Assembly: GCA_964615975.1 (NCBI GenBank)
Contig: CAZTTH010000011.1
Span: 1 to 64,000, forward strand
Direction: 5' to 3'
Length of the DNA: 64,000 nt
DNA from: CAZTTH01 sp964615975
GTDB lineage: Bacteria; Verrucomicrobiota; Lentisphaeria; JABSQK01; JAJFLO01
Shown: positions 1-9,028 of the stretch, one piece after another
How the letters are laid out: the number at the start of each line of letters is the position of its first letter
How positions within the stretch are numbered: position 1 is the stretch's first letter
The notes under the pieces: model-generated
Seen by the model: only the letters and a program-made list of their open reading frames with translations
Databases searched by the model: none
Told to the model about the DNA's origin: nothing
Translations under genes and position numbers: made by a program

Positions 1-782
1 GGGCGGGCGGCGGGCATGGGGACATCCTGCTGGCGGCAGGCGATGATGCGCGGATCACGGCAAGCGAATGCGGCGGCGACCTTGACCGCGAACTCATGAC
101 GGGAAATTCGTTCGCTGCCGCCGAGATGAATGATGCCGGGAGGCACCTTGTCGAGCATCAGATATAAGCCGGCGGCCGCGGTATGAGCGCTGATCGGAGT
201 GCGATATTCATCGATAAACGCTTTGATCTCCTTCTTTTCGTTAAGAGCACATAACAGATGGCGAAAAAAATTGGCTGCGGCCGGGCCGGGATCGCCAAAC
301 ATCAAGGGCATGCGGCAGATGATCCCCTCCGGACAACGCTCCTGAATGCCGATTTCGGCCCGCACCTTTTGCTCGCCATAAACACTGACCGGGGAGATCG
401 GCGCGTTTTCATCATAAGGGGGATTTCGACCATCAAAGACCATATCGGTGGAGGTAAATACAAAGGGGATGCGGCGATCCGCGCACATGCCGGCCAGATT
501 AATCGCCGCGGTGACATTGATTTTTTCCGTCGCTCCCGGGTGTTGCTCACACCAGTTGGCATCGGCGATGGCGGCGGTGTGGACGATCGCGTCGGGGCAT
601 ACCCGTTGAACGCTGTCTTTCAATTCCCGAAAATCGGTCAGATCGACACGGGCGTGCAGTCCGTCTGGCAGTGAAATCTTATGGCGGTTGAAGGTGCCAT
701 AGACCTGCCAATCTTGCTGTTTATGATGGCAAAGGTTCCAACCGAGAAAGCCGCTGGCCCCGGTAATCAGGAGTTTTTTCAT
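1..782 (-). CDS. RmlD-like NAD(P)-dependent sugar-nucleotide reductase (3' end off window)
   Basis: My reading of the - strand from ATG at 782 gives 260 codons running off the left edge, so the C-terminus is missing. The protein starts with a Rossmann motif TGASGFLG (about residues 7-14). A YxxxK catalytic pair follows (YGEQK, residues 135-139), after a serine-rich 'FTSTDMVFDG' strand. These are typical of the extended SDR / RmlD_sub_bind family, which reduces dTDP-4-keto-sugars or acts in related nucleotide-sugar reactions in the cytoplasm. The family usually has about 290 residues, so only about 30 are missing. Glycosyltransferase and FkbM genes a few kb away fit a surface-polysaccharide role. 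The exact substrate cannot be read from the sequence. Confidence 0.85.
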   Translation of the reverse strand, partial: MKKLLITGASGFLGWNLCHHKQQDWQVYGTFNRHKISLPDGLHARVDLTDFRELKDSVQRVCPDAIVHTAAIADANWCEQHPGATEKINVTAAINLAGMCADRRIPFVFTSTDMVFDGRNPPYDENAPISPVSVYGEQKVRAEIGIQERCPEGIICRMPLMFGDPGPAAANFFRHLLCALNEKKEIKAFIDEYRTPISAHTAAAGLYLMLDKVPPGIIHLGGSERISRHEFAVKVAAAFACRDPRIIACRQQDVPMPAAR

Positions 783-1158
783 TAATTATACTATTTCAAT
801 GATTGGAAAATACAATTATCATGTGGTGTTGAATCCAGGAAGCAAAGAAGTGAGTGGTTGTGAAATTGACAATTATGTTTACTCAACCACGAAATACTCG
901 AAAGTCACGAAAGCAATAACCAAAATAGCCAATATGATAGTTGATAATAAACTTCGAAATCATTTCGTAATACCATCAATCCTAAACATGAATTTCTTGT
1001 TGCTGGTAATGTAAGTATCCCGTTATGATTCGTTCCATGCCGACTGCTGGAGAAGTGGTGACAAACAAACAATTCTTCATTTTGTCTACCTATCAAATTA
1101 AGGAATTTTACGGTGCAAAGGAGAATGAAGCCGATATTTAAACTTTTAATTGGTTAGC
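783..1158. other. gene-poor AT-rich stretch with possible gene remnants
   Basis: This stretch lies between the RmlD-like gene and the small conserved protein at 1159-1470. It is noticeably more AT-rich than its surroundings. The short open frames in it (for example 799-1014 +) show no recognisable motif. The only suggestive piece is the fragment at 1025-1141, listed separately. No promoter, terminator or RNA gene is evident. Confidence 0.5.
1025..1141 (+). pseudogene. possible fragment of an ORF6N-type DNA-binding domain
   Basis: An ATG at 1025 opens 38 codons ending at TAA 1139-1141. The reading includes 'GEVVTNKQFF' followed by 'TYQIKEFYG'. It resembles the start of ORF6N/antirepressor-like domains, where a 'vltt.q...fYG' helix-turn-helix start is common. 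It stops before the rest of the domain, so if real it is a truncated remnant of a phage-type or mobile regulator. Resemblance is by eye only and the piece is very short. Confidence 0.2.
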
Positions 1159-1470
1159 TTACATTTTGATTGCAACAAATGTCGAATTATCCCCGCGGTG
1201 AAAGTAAATCTTGCCACTCAGTTTTCCGCCGTTTACTTTGGCCCATCCACGACCGCTGGCGGTATCGTTCTCGTCGTTTCCCAACCAACTGAACTCTGCT
1301 CTGTCTCCAGTATATTCCACATCCATGTGACCATCCACACAGAGAAAATGAAAATTACCACCGTCCCCATCAAACTGGATATAGGCCGTTTCTGTCATGT
1401 CAAGATCCGCCTTATTCCACATCTCAGTTTCAACAATCTCCCAATCTCCTTGAAAGTCTCTCATGTTCAT
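1159..1470 (-). CDS. conserved hypothetical protein, about 103 aa
   Basis: A compact acidic protein of 103 residues with no signal peptide or membrane segment. It has the pattern 'GDWEIVETEMWNKADLD', then 'MDVEYTGDRAEFSWLGNDE' and 'SGRGWAKVNGG...GKIYFHRGD'. I recognise this as a widespread small family of uncharacterised bacterial proteins, often found singly next to mobile or accessory genes; the fold is probably a small beta-rich domain. No catalytic residues are apparent and no function should be assigned. It stands alone between two gene-poor stretches, consistent with an accessory insertion. Confidence 0.7.
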   Translation of the reverse strand: MNMRDFQGDWEIVETEMWNKADLDMTETAYIQFDGDGGNFHFLCVDGHMDVEYTGDRAEFSWLGNDENDTASGRGWAKVNGGKLSGKIYFHRGDNSTFVAIKM

Positions 1471-2161
1471 ATTTGTATTCTTTCCATGGGGTTAACATCT
1501 CGGATCATGCACCCTCTATCCCAAGCGAAGCGGAAGAAAGGCATTATCCGATGTGATTATTAGTTTGAATTGATAATCAGAACAGAATTTTCCAATTTTA
1601 CAGTTTGGCGTGAATTATGACAACTTAGCGGATATCTGCTTATTACGTCCAGACCAAAATGATAATGGTGGCGGCTTCGGCACGTTTCACTGCTTCATCA
1701 AAAGATAGCTTGTTGGTATTATCGAGAGCTGGCAGATCACGGAGTTCCGGGATCTATTTAATTCATACAGTAAAAAATCATTTTCTTAAACTGGGTATGT
1801 TCCTAATCATACCTTGCCACCTATATCTTCACCAGTTTCTCTCTTGGAAATTTGAATCAGACCCGCAATGCTTTCCAGTTCAGCCCGATGATAAAGTGTC
1901 TATTGATTGCCAGTTTACACTGTGATGTAATCTAATAGAATTTCAGGGGACTTCAGTAGGCTCATCAAATAGAAATACCGAATAACGCTGTGTTTTGGTG
2001 GAGGTCATGTGATTGCCATTGTTTAAGCCATTGATTCCATGGAAATCCTGGGATGATCGCATACTATAGCCTATAGTCAACTCCCCGCATGGGGAGAATG
2101 AACGCCAACAGGTGATAATTCTGTCATTAATCCTGATACATGATGCCGGGTTAACCGACCA
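1471..2161. other. gene-poor stretch with short coding-like remnants and a small hairpin
   Basis: No intact gene is recognised in about 690 bases. On the - strand, 1643-1753 reads as a coding-like tail (IPELRDLPALDN..., ending in ILVWT and stop). About 1810-1900 reads as another short coding-like piece (HRAELESIAGLIQISKR...), separated by stops and frame changes, as expected of a decayed gene. A perfect small hairpin CTCCCC-GCAT-GGGGAG lies at 2081-2096, and a CTATAG repeat lies just before it at 2064-2076. The hairpin has no T-run, so I do not call it a terminator. Confidence 0.4.
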
Positions 2162-4312
2162 TTAATTTGCCTGTTGTCTGATCTCATCGGGGACCGTGAA
2201 TCCCAGCTCTTCCGCCTGTCTTATGGCCTCCTTGGCTTTGGGATAATTTTTCACCTGCAGATATAGGCGGATGAGTTGCTCGCGGGGTTCCTGATTTCGC
2301 GGGTCAAGCTGAATAACTTTTTGGTATTCGCCTATTGCTTCATCGAGAAATTTCCCGGCGATAAAATACTGGCCCAGACTTTTATGGATCTCTAGATCCG
2401 GGATAACGATATAAAGGAGATAACGCCGGTAGATGTCTGCTGCCTGTTGATGATCCGGATACAGTACCAGGATCTTGCCGAGATCATAATAGGCGTTGAC
2501 AAATTGAGAGTTGATGGTGAACGTTGCGATAAAGCGGTGTGCGGCTTCGTCATAATCCTCGCGCAGTGCGGCCAAACGGCCCAGCCGATAATGCGCCAGA
2601 TATGCTCCCGGTTGCTGCTTTAATACCTCCAAATAATCCCGCCGGGCATCGTCTTCGCGTCCAAGGCTTTCCGCCACCATGGCGAGATTGAACCGCGCTT
2701 CGGGATAGTGATTGCCGCGCAATTCCAAGGCTCGGCGTGAAGCGGTTTCGGCTTTGGCGAATTGGTTCAGTTTATTGTAGGCCAGGCCCAGATTATACTG
2801 TGCTTCCGCGTATCCCGGATCGATCCGCACCGCTTTTTCCAAGAGCAGTACCGCTGCGGCATCTTGATACAAAGAAATATACAATCCGCCAAGATTATTC
2901 AACGCCAGGGCATAGTCGGGATTGTTTTCAAGCGACCGGCGATAATTGACGATGGCTTCATCAATCCTGCCGGCGCGTTCGCAGGCGTCACCAAGGACAA
3001 AAAATGGACGCGCTTTTTGCGGCGCCTTTGCCGCCGCATCCCGCCACAGGGTAATATCGCTTGCCCAGACGGTATTGCGTTGATATGCAAGCACACCCAA
3101 ACCGGTCAATATGATACTGGTTATCACATACCCCGAGGGTCCTGACCAGGTTGCCAACAGGCCGGCCACCACAATCGCGCCGCCGATCAAGGGCAGATAA
3201 ACCCGTTGTTCCGCGACAAATTCGCTGTTGGTGATTATCGATGAGGTCGGCAGGAGGGTAACAAAGAACCAGCAGATCCCCACTGCCACCAGAGGGTGTT
3301 TGCGATAACAAAAAACTGCTGTAATAAAGAGCAGTAAAACAATCAGGCAGGCAGACAACACATCCGCGTGTCCAAAGGATTTATGAATGGTAAACGCATG
3401 ATCGATGCTCTGTCCCATCGGGACAACCAGCAATTTTAAATAAATCCAGACAATGATGGGGAGTTGACTGATAAAATATTGACTTCTGGTTATTCCAGAC
3501 ACACCCCAATCCGGCAGAATACCTGAGTCCGACAAAGCAGTTGTCCTTATCCCATCAGTAATCGAGTTCACCGAGAGGCTCAATTGCAAATGCATTGCCG
3601 GAACAATCAGGCCTGCCAGCAAAAAAGGGAGGAGATATCCCAGGCGTCTTCCGGTGGAAGAGAATGTCTGTCGATTCAGGGTGAACTCTATCAAGCCGAC
3701 CATGATTGGAAGGGTGACTGCCAGTTCCTTGGACAACATAGCGCCAATGGCGGCGCTTAATGCCAGGAGATAATAAAAGAGGTGCGGAAAGGCCGCAAAG
3801 CGCTGATTTGACAGGTAGTATTTCCGGGCATGGAGATAAAAACCAATGCTCATGACATAAAACAACGTGGCGATCGAAGTATAGCGTTGGCAGATGTAGG
3901 CCACCGATTGAGTTGCCAGCGGGTGAACGAGGAAGAACAGGGCAGCGAAGAATGGAGGTGTGACCCTAACCCATTTTAATACTGGAGGAGTGACCCCAAG
4001 TGCTCCCAGCCATTGACCGAGGAAATAATACAGCAAAGCGGCCGTCAACCAATGAATGAGAATATTGACGAGATGATACCCGGTCACTTCATGGCCATTT
4101 AAGGCGTGATTCAACCAAAATGTGAGATGCGGGATGAGTCGATTAAGGGAATGGCATTGAGCCTGCAATTCCGCGGATGTACGATTGGCAACCACGTGCC
4201 CGTCATCGAAATGGAAGGGATCGTCGAGAGTCTCCCGATAAATCAGCAGGCTTAAAAGGAGAAAGATTAAAACAACGAGTAAATTTCCGAGACGATTGGA
4301 ACGGCTGGTCAT
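2162..4312 (-). CDS. polytopic membrane protein with C-terminal TPR repeats (GT-C / TMTC-like)
   Basis: 716 residues. The N-terminal ~420 residues are strongly hydrophobic, with about ten predicted membrane segments, the first at residues 9-25. After the first segment comes 'DPFHFDD' (about 31-37), an acidic loop in the position used by GT-C glycosyltransferases. A conserved 'HPLATQSVAYICQR' follows around residues 130-143. From about residue 430 to the end there are roughly eight TPR units, with canonical pieces such as 'ALALNNLGGLY', 'AEAQYNLGLAYNKL' and 'IGEYQKVIQLDP'. This architecture is common in environmental bacteria and resembles TMTC-type proteins; an envelope glycosylation role is plausible but unproven. 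The gene stands alone, divergent from the glycosyltransferase at 4630. Confidence 0.8.
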   Translation of the reverse strand: MTSRSNRLGNLLVVLIFLLLSLLIYRETLDDPFHFDDGHVVANRTSAELQAQCHSLNRLIPHLTFWLNHALNGHEVTGYHLVNILIHWLTAALLYYFLGQWLGALGVTPPVLKWVRVTPPFFAALFFLVHPLATQSVAYICQRYTSIATLFYVMSIGFYLHARKYYLSNQRFAAFPHLFYYLLALSAAIGAMLSKELAVTLPIMVGLIEFTLNRQTFSSTGRRLGYLLPFLLAGLIVPAMHLQLSLSVNSITDGIRTTALSDSGILPDWGVSGITRSQYFISQLPIIVWIYLKLLVVPMGQSIDHAFTIHKSFGHADVLSACLIVLLLFITAVFCYRKHPLVAVGICWFFVTLLPTSSIITNSEFVAEQRVYLPLIGGAIVVAGLLATWSGPSGYVITSIILTGLGVLAYQRNTVWASDITLWRDAAAKAPQKARPFFVLGDACERAGRIDEAIVNYRRSLENNPDYALALNNLGGLYISLYQDAAAVLLLEKAVRIDPGYAEAQYNLGLAYNKLNQFAKAETASRRALELRGNHYPEARFNLAMVAESLGREDDARRDYLEVLKQQPGAYLAHYRLGRLAALREDYDEAAHRFIATFTINSQFVNAYYDLGKILVLYPDHQQAADIYRRYLLYIVIPDLEIHKSLGQYFIAGKFLDEAIGEYQKVIQLDPRNQEPREQLIRLYLQVKNYPKAKEAIRQAEELGFTVPDEIRQQAN

Positions 4313-4629
4313 AGTGATATGGACGTGGTCATGATTAAAGTTGCTTTGGTTAATCAGGAATTTTCAATAGTATAAGAGATTAATGTAATATCGGGTAACA
4401 TGTTAATGATATATATGGATCATCGGGGAATATGCAAACAAATACCTGGGCGGTTAAATTTGCATTCAAGTGTTGGTCATTTGACATCCCGGGATTATTG
4501 GAGGCAGCCCGCTGATTGGTATCGGGCAAATAGATTCAGCTCTCACGGGAAGGATGAGAGGGACTTGATACACGGAGAAACTATAATGTTTTCACGATTA
4601 AATATGTACCTATATGAGAGTTCCAGCTG
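4313..4629. other. divergent intergenic region between TPR membrane protein and glycosyltransferase
   Basis: About 317 bases separating divergently transcribed genes. A 76-codon open frame (4400-4630 +) fills much of it, but it has no recognisable motif and runs into the glycosyltransferase start. I treat it as non-coding leader and promoter space. No clear promoter hexamers or operators stand out. Confidence 0.5.
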
Positions 4630-5619
4630 ATGAAAGTCATGGCGATAATACCCGGAAGGATCGATAAGCCCAGCACGCGATTCCGCTGGTTCCAATACGA
4701 AGAGGAATTACAGCGTTTGGGGGTGGAGATCGTCTATGGCGCCCGGCGGGATAAGGCACGGGAGTTAGTGGCAAAGGCGATGACTGCCGATGTCATTTTC
4801 AATTGCAAATGTTTGGTCGATCTGGGCCTGGCACGGCAACTGGTGAAATTGGGGAAACGGATGATTTTTGATTACGACGATGCCATTTATACCCGTCCAG
4901 GTAAGCCGCATGGGATGATTACCCGTTGGCGGGTGCGGTCTCGATTGCATTTCTGGCTGAAGAATGCGACCGTGATTACCGTTCCCAATCAGGTATTGGC
5001 GCAATATGCCCGGCGGTTTTCTCCTCAGGTCGCGATAGTGCCGATGGCGGTTGATATATCGCAATGGCAACCGGCGCCGAAATCCGCGGCTGCCGAAGTC
5101 CGGATCGGCTGGATTGGATCGCCTGCCAATCTCGCGTATCTGGAACCTTTGGGAGCGATGCTTGAATCACTGCTGGAAACTAATCCGCAAGCCCGATTAT
5201 CCATTTTTTGCGGGCGTAAACCGGACTGGGGGTTTTCATTTGAGTATCATCCCTTCGATCCACAACAAGAAGCAGCGTTTGTCAAAACCCTGGATATTGG
5301 ATTGCTGCCTTTGTGCTATGATGACTTTGCCTTGGGGAAATCGCCGATCAAAGCGATACAGTATCTGGCCTGCGGGGTGCCGGTAGTCGGCAACATTCAG
5401 GGAGGCACCAGTGAAATACTTACATCGGATACCAGTATCGCGATCAACACCAATGAAGAGTGGGAAACTGCTCTGAAGAGATTGATCGCGGATGGGCGGT
5501 TGCGCAAAAGGATGGGGGAGACTGGGCGGGCGTTCGCATTAAACTATCATGATCGAACCAAAATTATCCGGAAATTATACGCGAGTTTGACTGGGAATAT
5601 GGTTGATGTCTGGGAATGA
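4630..5619 (+). CDS. glycosyltransferase, GT4-like
   Basis: 329 residues, cytoplasmic, no signal peptide. The N-terminal half has 'PSTRFRWFQYEEELQRLG' and 'MIFDYDDAIYTRP', a signature seen in GT4-type glycosyltransferases of polysaccharide clusters. The C-terminal nucleotide-sugar-binding half contains 'IGWIGSPANLAYL', then 'LGKSPIKAIQYLACGVPVV', the usual donor-binding loop. The family transfers a sugar from a nucleotide donor to a growing glycan; donor and acceptor are not deducible. The ATG overlaps a TGA (ctgatga) and the upstream ribosome site is weak. The FkbM methyltransferase follows 42 bases downstream, probably in the same transcript. Confidence 0.85.
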   Translation: MKVMAIIPGRIDKPSTRFRWFQYEEELQRLGVEIVYGARRDKARELVAKAMTADVIFNCKCLVDLGLARQLVKLGKRMIFDYDDAIYTRPGKPHGMITRWRVRSRLHFWLKNATVITVPNQVLAQYARRFSPQVAIVPMAVDISQWQPAPKSAAAEVRIGWIGSPANLAYLEPLGAMLESLLETNPQARLSIFCGRKPDWGFSFEYHPFDPQQEAAFVKTLDIGLLPLCYDDFALGKSPIKAIQYLACGVPVVGNIQGGTSEILTSDTSIAINTNEEWETALKRLIADGRLRKRMGETGRAFALNYHDRTKIIRKLYASLTGNMVDVWE

Positions 5620-5661
5620 AGCTGGAAGCCGACTTCACCGGGCATATATTCAGCGCTTATT

Positions 5662-6447
5662 ATGGCCAAGCTATTAAAATCTATATGGCGAAATCTTACG
5701 GGTGAAAGCGAAAATCTGGTTGCCCGCGACAACACTTATGAAACGATAAAAAAATTATTGCGCGGCAGAGCGATACACTCGATTATCGATGGCGGCGCCA
5801 GTTATGGCCGGGTGGGAATGCGGCTCCTGAAGTTGTTTCCGGGCGCGACGCTGCATGCCTTTGAACCCAACCCGCAATATCGCCAGATCCTGAGTGGGAT
5901 CAATGAGAAGAACGCGAATTTCAAGCCCTGGTTTTCCGGGTTGAGTGATCAGGCGGGAAATCTGGAGTTGATGATTACCAGTTCGGTAGGATCGAGTTCG
6001 GTTTTTCGCCCGGGAGCGCGGATGCAGGAGCTGTATGCCGATCAGGTTGCAGTCGATAAAATTGTTCCGATCGCCATGGTGACAGTCGATGAATGGACGC
6101 AAATCAATGATATCCGGGATATCCACCTCATCAAACTGGATATTCAAGGCAGTGAATTGAAGGCGTTGCAGGGGGCGGCGGCGACGTTGAAGAATTCAGT
6201 TTTATTAGTCTACACAGAGGTTTTTTTCAATCCGCTTTATGAAGGCGGAGCGATTTTCAGTCAGATCGATGCCTATTTGCGAGAGCGCGGATTTCTGCTC
6301 TATAATTTATATAAGCCGAAAGCCGATGATTCCGGTCGGTTGATCCAGGCCAATGCGATTTATCTCCATGAGGGGAGGATGTTTGGCCAGGAAGGTTCAG
6401 CGGCTGACCAGTTCATAAATGCAAAAGCTGGGCCGGTGGCCGGTTAA
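5662..6447 (+). CDS. FkbM-family SAM-dependent methyltransferase
   Basis: 261 residues. SAM-binding motif I is 'IIDGGASYGRVGMRL' (about residues 41-55), followed by 'LHAFEPNPQYRQIL', where the acidic residue binds the ribose. The FkbM hallmark 'LIKLDIQGSELKALQGA' comes near residue 155-172, then 'VYTEVFFNPLYEGG'. FkbM proteins are class I O-methyltransferases, often acting on sugars of surface polysaccharides or natural products. Position 42 bases after a GT4 gene supports methylation of a glycan. The acceptor is unknown. Confidence 0.88.
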   Translation: MAKLLKSIWRNLTGESENLVARDNTYETIKKLLRGRAIHSIIDGGASYGRVGMRLLKLFPGATLHAFEPNPQYRQILSGINEKNANFKPWFSGLSDQAGNLELMITSSVGSSSVFRPGARMQELYADQVAVDKIVPIAMVTVDEWTQINDIRDIHLIKLDIQGSELKALQGAAATLKNSVLLVYTEVFFNPLYEGGAIFSQIDAYLRERGFLLYNLYKPKADDSGRLIQANAIYLHEGRMFGQEGSAADQFINAKAGPVAG

Positions 6448-6554
6448 AAAAGGTAGGATACAAAGCCTGAAAGTTTGAAGGGCTAGGGATAGACAGGGTT
6501 CAGAGTTTGCGAAGGTCTTAAAATTCAAAGGTTCAGGAACCGAGAGGGTTAGGC

Positions 6555-7808
6555 ATGAGCATACTGATTAAAAACGGAACGGTAAATGGCAAACCCAATG
6601 ATGTGTTGATTGTCGGCAATCGCATTGCCAAAATCGCGACCGCGATCAACACCCCTGCCCATCAAGTGATTGATGCCGGCAATAAAGCGATACTTCCAGG
6701 GCTTTGCAATGGCCATACCCATGCCGCCATGACATTGCTGCGCGGCTTCGCCGACGACATGAAATTGCATGAGTGGCTGACTCAGAAAATCTGGCCGATT
6801 GAAGAAAAAATGACCGGGGAAGACGTGTATTGGGGGACAAAATTGGCATGTCTGGAAATGATCAAATCCGGTACCACCTTCGCGAGTGACATGTATTGGC
6901 ATAGGCCGGCATCCATCCGGGCCTTCAATGAAATGGGAATGCGGGCAATGTGTGCCGCCATTTTCATCGACATGTTCGATAAAAAACGCGCGCGGGAACA
7001 AATTGCCGACGCCATCGATGGTTATGAACAAAGCGGGAATTTGCCTGACCGCATCCGATTTTGTCTCGGGCCTCATTCGATTTATACAGTCAGCGAAGAT
7101 ACCCTGAGATGGATTGGCGATTATGCCAGAGCGCGGCAAATCCCCATCCACATGCATTTATCTGAAACCGAGAAAGAAGTCAAGGATTGTCTGGATCGCC
7201 ATGGTGTCCGGCCGGTGGAGTATCTCCGGCGAGTCGGATTGCTTGATCCGCTCTTGATCGTCGCTCATGCCATCTGGCTGGATGATGGTGAGATTGGCAT
7301 GCTGAAGGAATCCGGCATCAAGGTGATAACCAATCCGTGCGCCAATATGAAGCTGAGCGCCGGGATATTCCGCTATAGTGAATATCAGCGTCATGGCATC
7401 GATATTGGCATTGGCACCGATGGTCCATCATCGAATAACAATCTGGACATGCTGGAACAACTTAAATTTCTTGCCCTGTTGGAGAAATCACGAACCGGTG
7501 ATCCCACGGCCGCGCCAGCCGCTGAAATCTTTGCCTGTGCGACCTCCAATGCCGCCAGCATCTTTCATCCTGACATGGGTGAAATCGCGGTGAATAAACT
7601 GGCGGATGTGATCCTTGTCGACCTCAAGGCGGTCGCGCTTAATCCCGGTCATAATCTGATCTCCGATCTCGTCTACGCAGCGCCGGGATCGGTGGTGGAC
7701 ACAGTCATCTGCGATGGGCGATTGTTAATGAAGGGAAGGCAGGTTGAGGGTGAGGATGAAATTCTCGCCCAAGCCCGAGCGGTGACCACCCGATTGCTTG
7801 CGCGTTAA
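6555..7808 (+). CDS. mtaD: 5-methylthioadenosine / S-adenosylhomocysteine deaminase (amidohydrolase)
   Basis: 417 residues, full length for the MTA/SAH deaminase branch of the amidohydrolase superfamily. Metal ligands are visible: HTH (H54, H56), HMH (H201 by position), 'VAHAIWL' (H238) and 'GIGTDGPSSNN' (D289). The preceding 'PGLCNGHTHAAMTLLRG' and 'SETEKEV' are characteristic. The family deaminates the adenine of methylthioadenosine, S-adenosylhomocysteine or adenosine in SAM recycling. Related TRZ/ATZ hydrolases cannot be fully excluded, but 'HLSETEKEV' favours this group. The gene ends tail-to-tail with lpxK: both stop codons share the TTAA at 7805-7808. Confidence 0.85.
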   Translation: MSILIKNGTVNGKPNDVLIVGNRIAKIATAINTPAHQVIDAGNKAILPGLCNGHTHAAMTLLRGFADDMKLHEWLTQKIWPIEEKMTGEDVYWGTKLACLEMIKSGTTFASDMYWHRPASIRAFNEMGMRAMCAAIFIDMFDKKRAREQIADAIDGYEQSGNLPDRIRFCLGPHSIYTVSEDTLRWIGDYARARQIPIHMHLSETEKEVKDCLDRHGVRPVEYLRRVGLLDPLLIVAHAIWLDDGEIGMLKESGIKVITNPCANMKLSAGIFRYSEYQRHGIDIGIGTDGPSSNNNLDMLEQLKFLALLEKSRTGDPTAAPAAEIFACATSNAASIFHPDMGEIAVNKLADVILVDLKAVALNPGHNLISDLVYAAPGSVVDTVICDGRLLMKGRQVEGEDEILAQARAVTTRLLAR

Positions 7809-9016
7809 GGTGGTACCACCTGATTGAGGCAGATACGCGAGATGCACTGATTGAAATTTTCATGACCGCTGAGAATTTCAATTTCAACGCGCATGAACAA
7901 GCACTGCAAGTCCCGCCGTTCCAGGAGCGGAAACCGGACTGCGTCCTTTTCCGTTGTGATGATGATTTCAGCGCCATGATCCAACGATGTATTGATGAAA
8001 TCAATGACTTCCTGCTGGGTATATCGGTGATGGTCGGCATAGCGTTCATTATAGACCAGTTCAGCGCCAAATCCACGGATAAAACGTTCGAAACTTTCCG
8101 GCGCCGCGATGGCGGAGATGGCGGCGATTTTTTTGCCGTTAAGATAGTCCAGCGCAAACCTTTCCTGGGAATAGACATTCTGCAAATAGCGGGGGCGATG
8201 GGCGCATTCGATGATTTCGGCGCGATGATTGTGTTTTTTGATGAATTTCTTCAAGTGCCGAAGTTCGGAGCCGCCGGTTGACTTGGTAAGGAAAATAAAA
8301 TCAGCGCGTCTCAGGCTTTTGATCGGTTCACGGAGCAGGCCGCGAGGCAGCAGGTGATGATTGTCGAAGGGATTGGAAGCGTCGATTAGCAATATGTTCA
8401 AGCGGGGCTTTAGGGGCAGATACTGAAATCCGTCATCGAGGACCAGGGTATCGGCATTGAAGGTGTTGATGGCATAACGTCCGCTTTTAACCCGATCCTT
8501 GTCGACGAGAACGATGACGTTTTTCAAATTACTGGCCAACATATAGGGTTCATCTCCCGCCATCTCGGAATCCAATAACAGATGTTTGCCATCGGAAACG
8601 ATGCGGGGGGGGATCTCCTCGCCAATGCGCAGGAGTTCAATGGCTTTCTCATAGAATGATTTGCTCTTATTGCGATATCCCCGGCTGAGTATGGCAACCC
8701 GCCGGCCATGGTGTTCCAGGGTGCGGGAAAAGACTTCAACCACCGGGGTTTTACCGGTGCCGCCGACGGTAAGATTGCCAATGCTGACCACCAGGCAGCC
8801 GAGAGTGCGATTGCGGAAAATGCGTTGATGATACAAGGTCATGCGCAATTGGACCAGGGAACGGTAAATGCGTGAAAGCACAAATAAAAAGGCTTTGGCT
8901 ATCGTATCCCTGGTGGTATAACGCCGCTCCTCGATCAGATCCGTGAGGTAGGTTTCAAGATGTTCGATGATCAGGCGAGTATTCATACACGGACGGTCGA
9001 AAGTGACGATGACCAA
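7805..9016 (-). CDS. lpxK: tetraacyldisaccharide 4'-kinase
   Basis: Lipid A kinase that phosphorylates the 4' position of the tetraacyl disaccharide at the inner membrane. From the TTG at 9016 it is 403 residues; ATG at 8986 (residue 11) is a reasonable alternative start. A hydrophobic/amphipathic N-terminus is followed by a P-loop 'GNLTVGGTGKTP' (about residues 80-91), 'AILSRGY', 'GDEPYMLA' and the family hallmark 'LVLDDGFQ'. The C-terminus has 'DHHRYTQQE' and 'TTEKDAVRF', also typical. It is the last gene of the - strand run that includes ndk and the RpiB-GlyA fusion. Together with lpxA in this window it indicates an LPS-bearing outer membrane. Confidence 0.93.
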   Translation of the reverse strand: MVIVTFDRPCMNTRLIIEHLETYLTDLIEERRYTTRDTIAKAFLFVLSRIYRSLVQLRMTLYHQRIFRNRTLGCLVVSIGNLTVGGTGKTPVVEVFSRTLEHHGRRVAILSRGYRNKSKSFYEKAIELLRIGEEIPPRIVSDGKHLLLDSEMAGDEPYMLASNLKNVIVLVDKDRVKSGRYAINTFNADTLVLDDGFQYLPLKPRLNILLIDASNPFDNHHLLPRGLLREPIKSLRRADFIFLTKSTGGSELRHLKKFIKKHNHRAEIIECAHRPRYLQNVYSQERFALDYLNGKKIAAISAIAAPESFERFIRGFGAELVYNERYADHHRYTQQEVIDFINTSLDHGAEIIITTEKDAVRFPLLERRDLQCLFMRVEIEILSGHENFNQCISRICLNQVVPP

Positions 9017-9028
9017 GCGCGATCGTGA

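Noticed and set aside
2081..2096. CTCCCC-GCAT-GGGGAG hairpin as a terminator
   Set aside because: No T-run on either side and no adjacent gene end in the right orientation on the + strand; left as a simple hairpin.
4400..4630. 76-codon frame upstream of the glycosyltransferase
   Set aside because: No recognisable motif or ribosome site, and it fills divergent promoter space.
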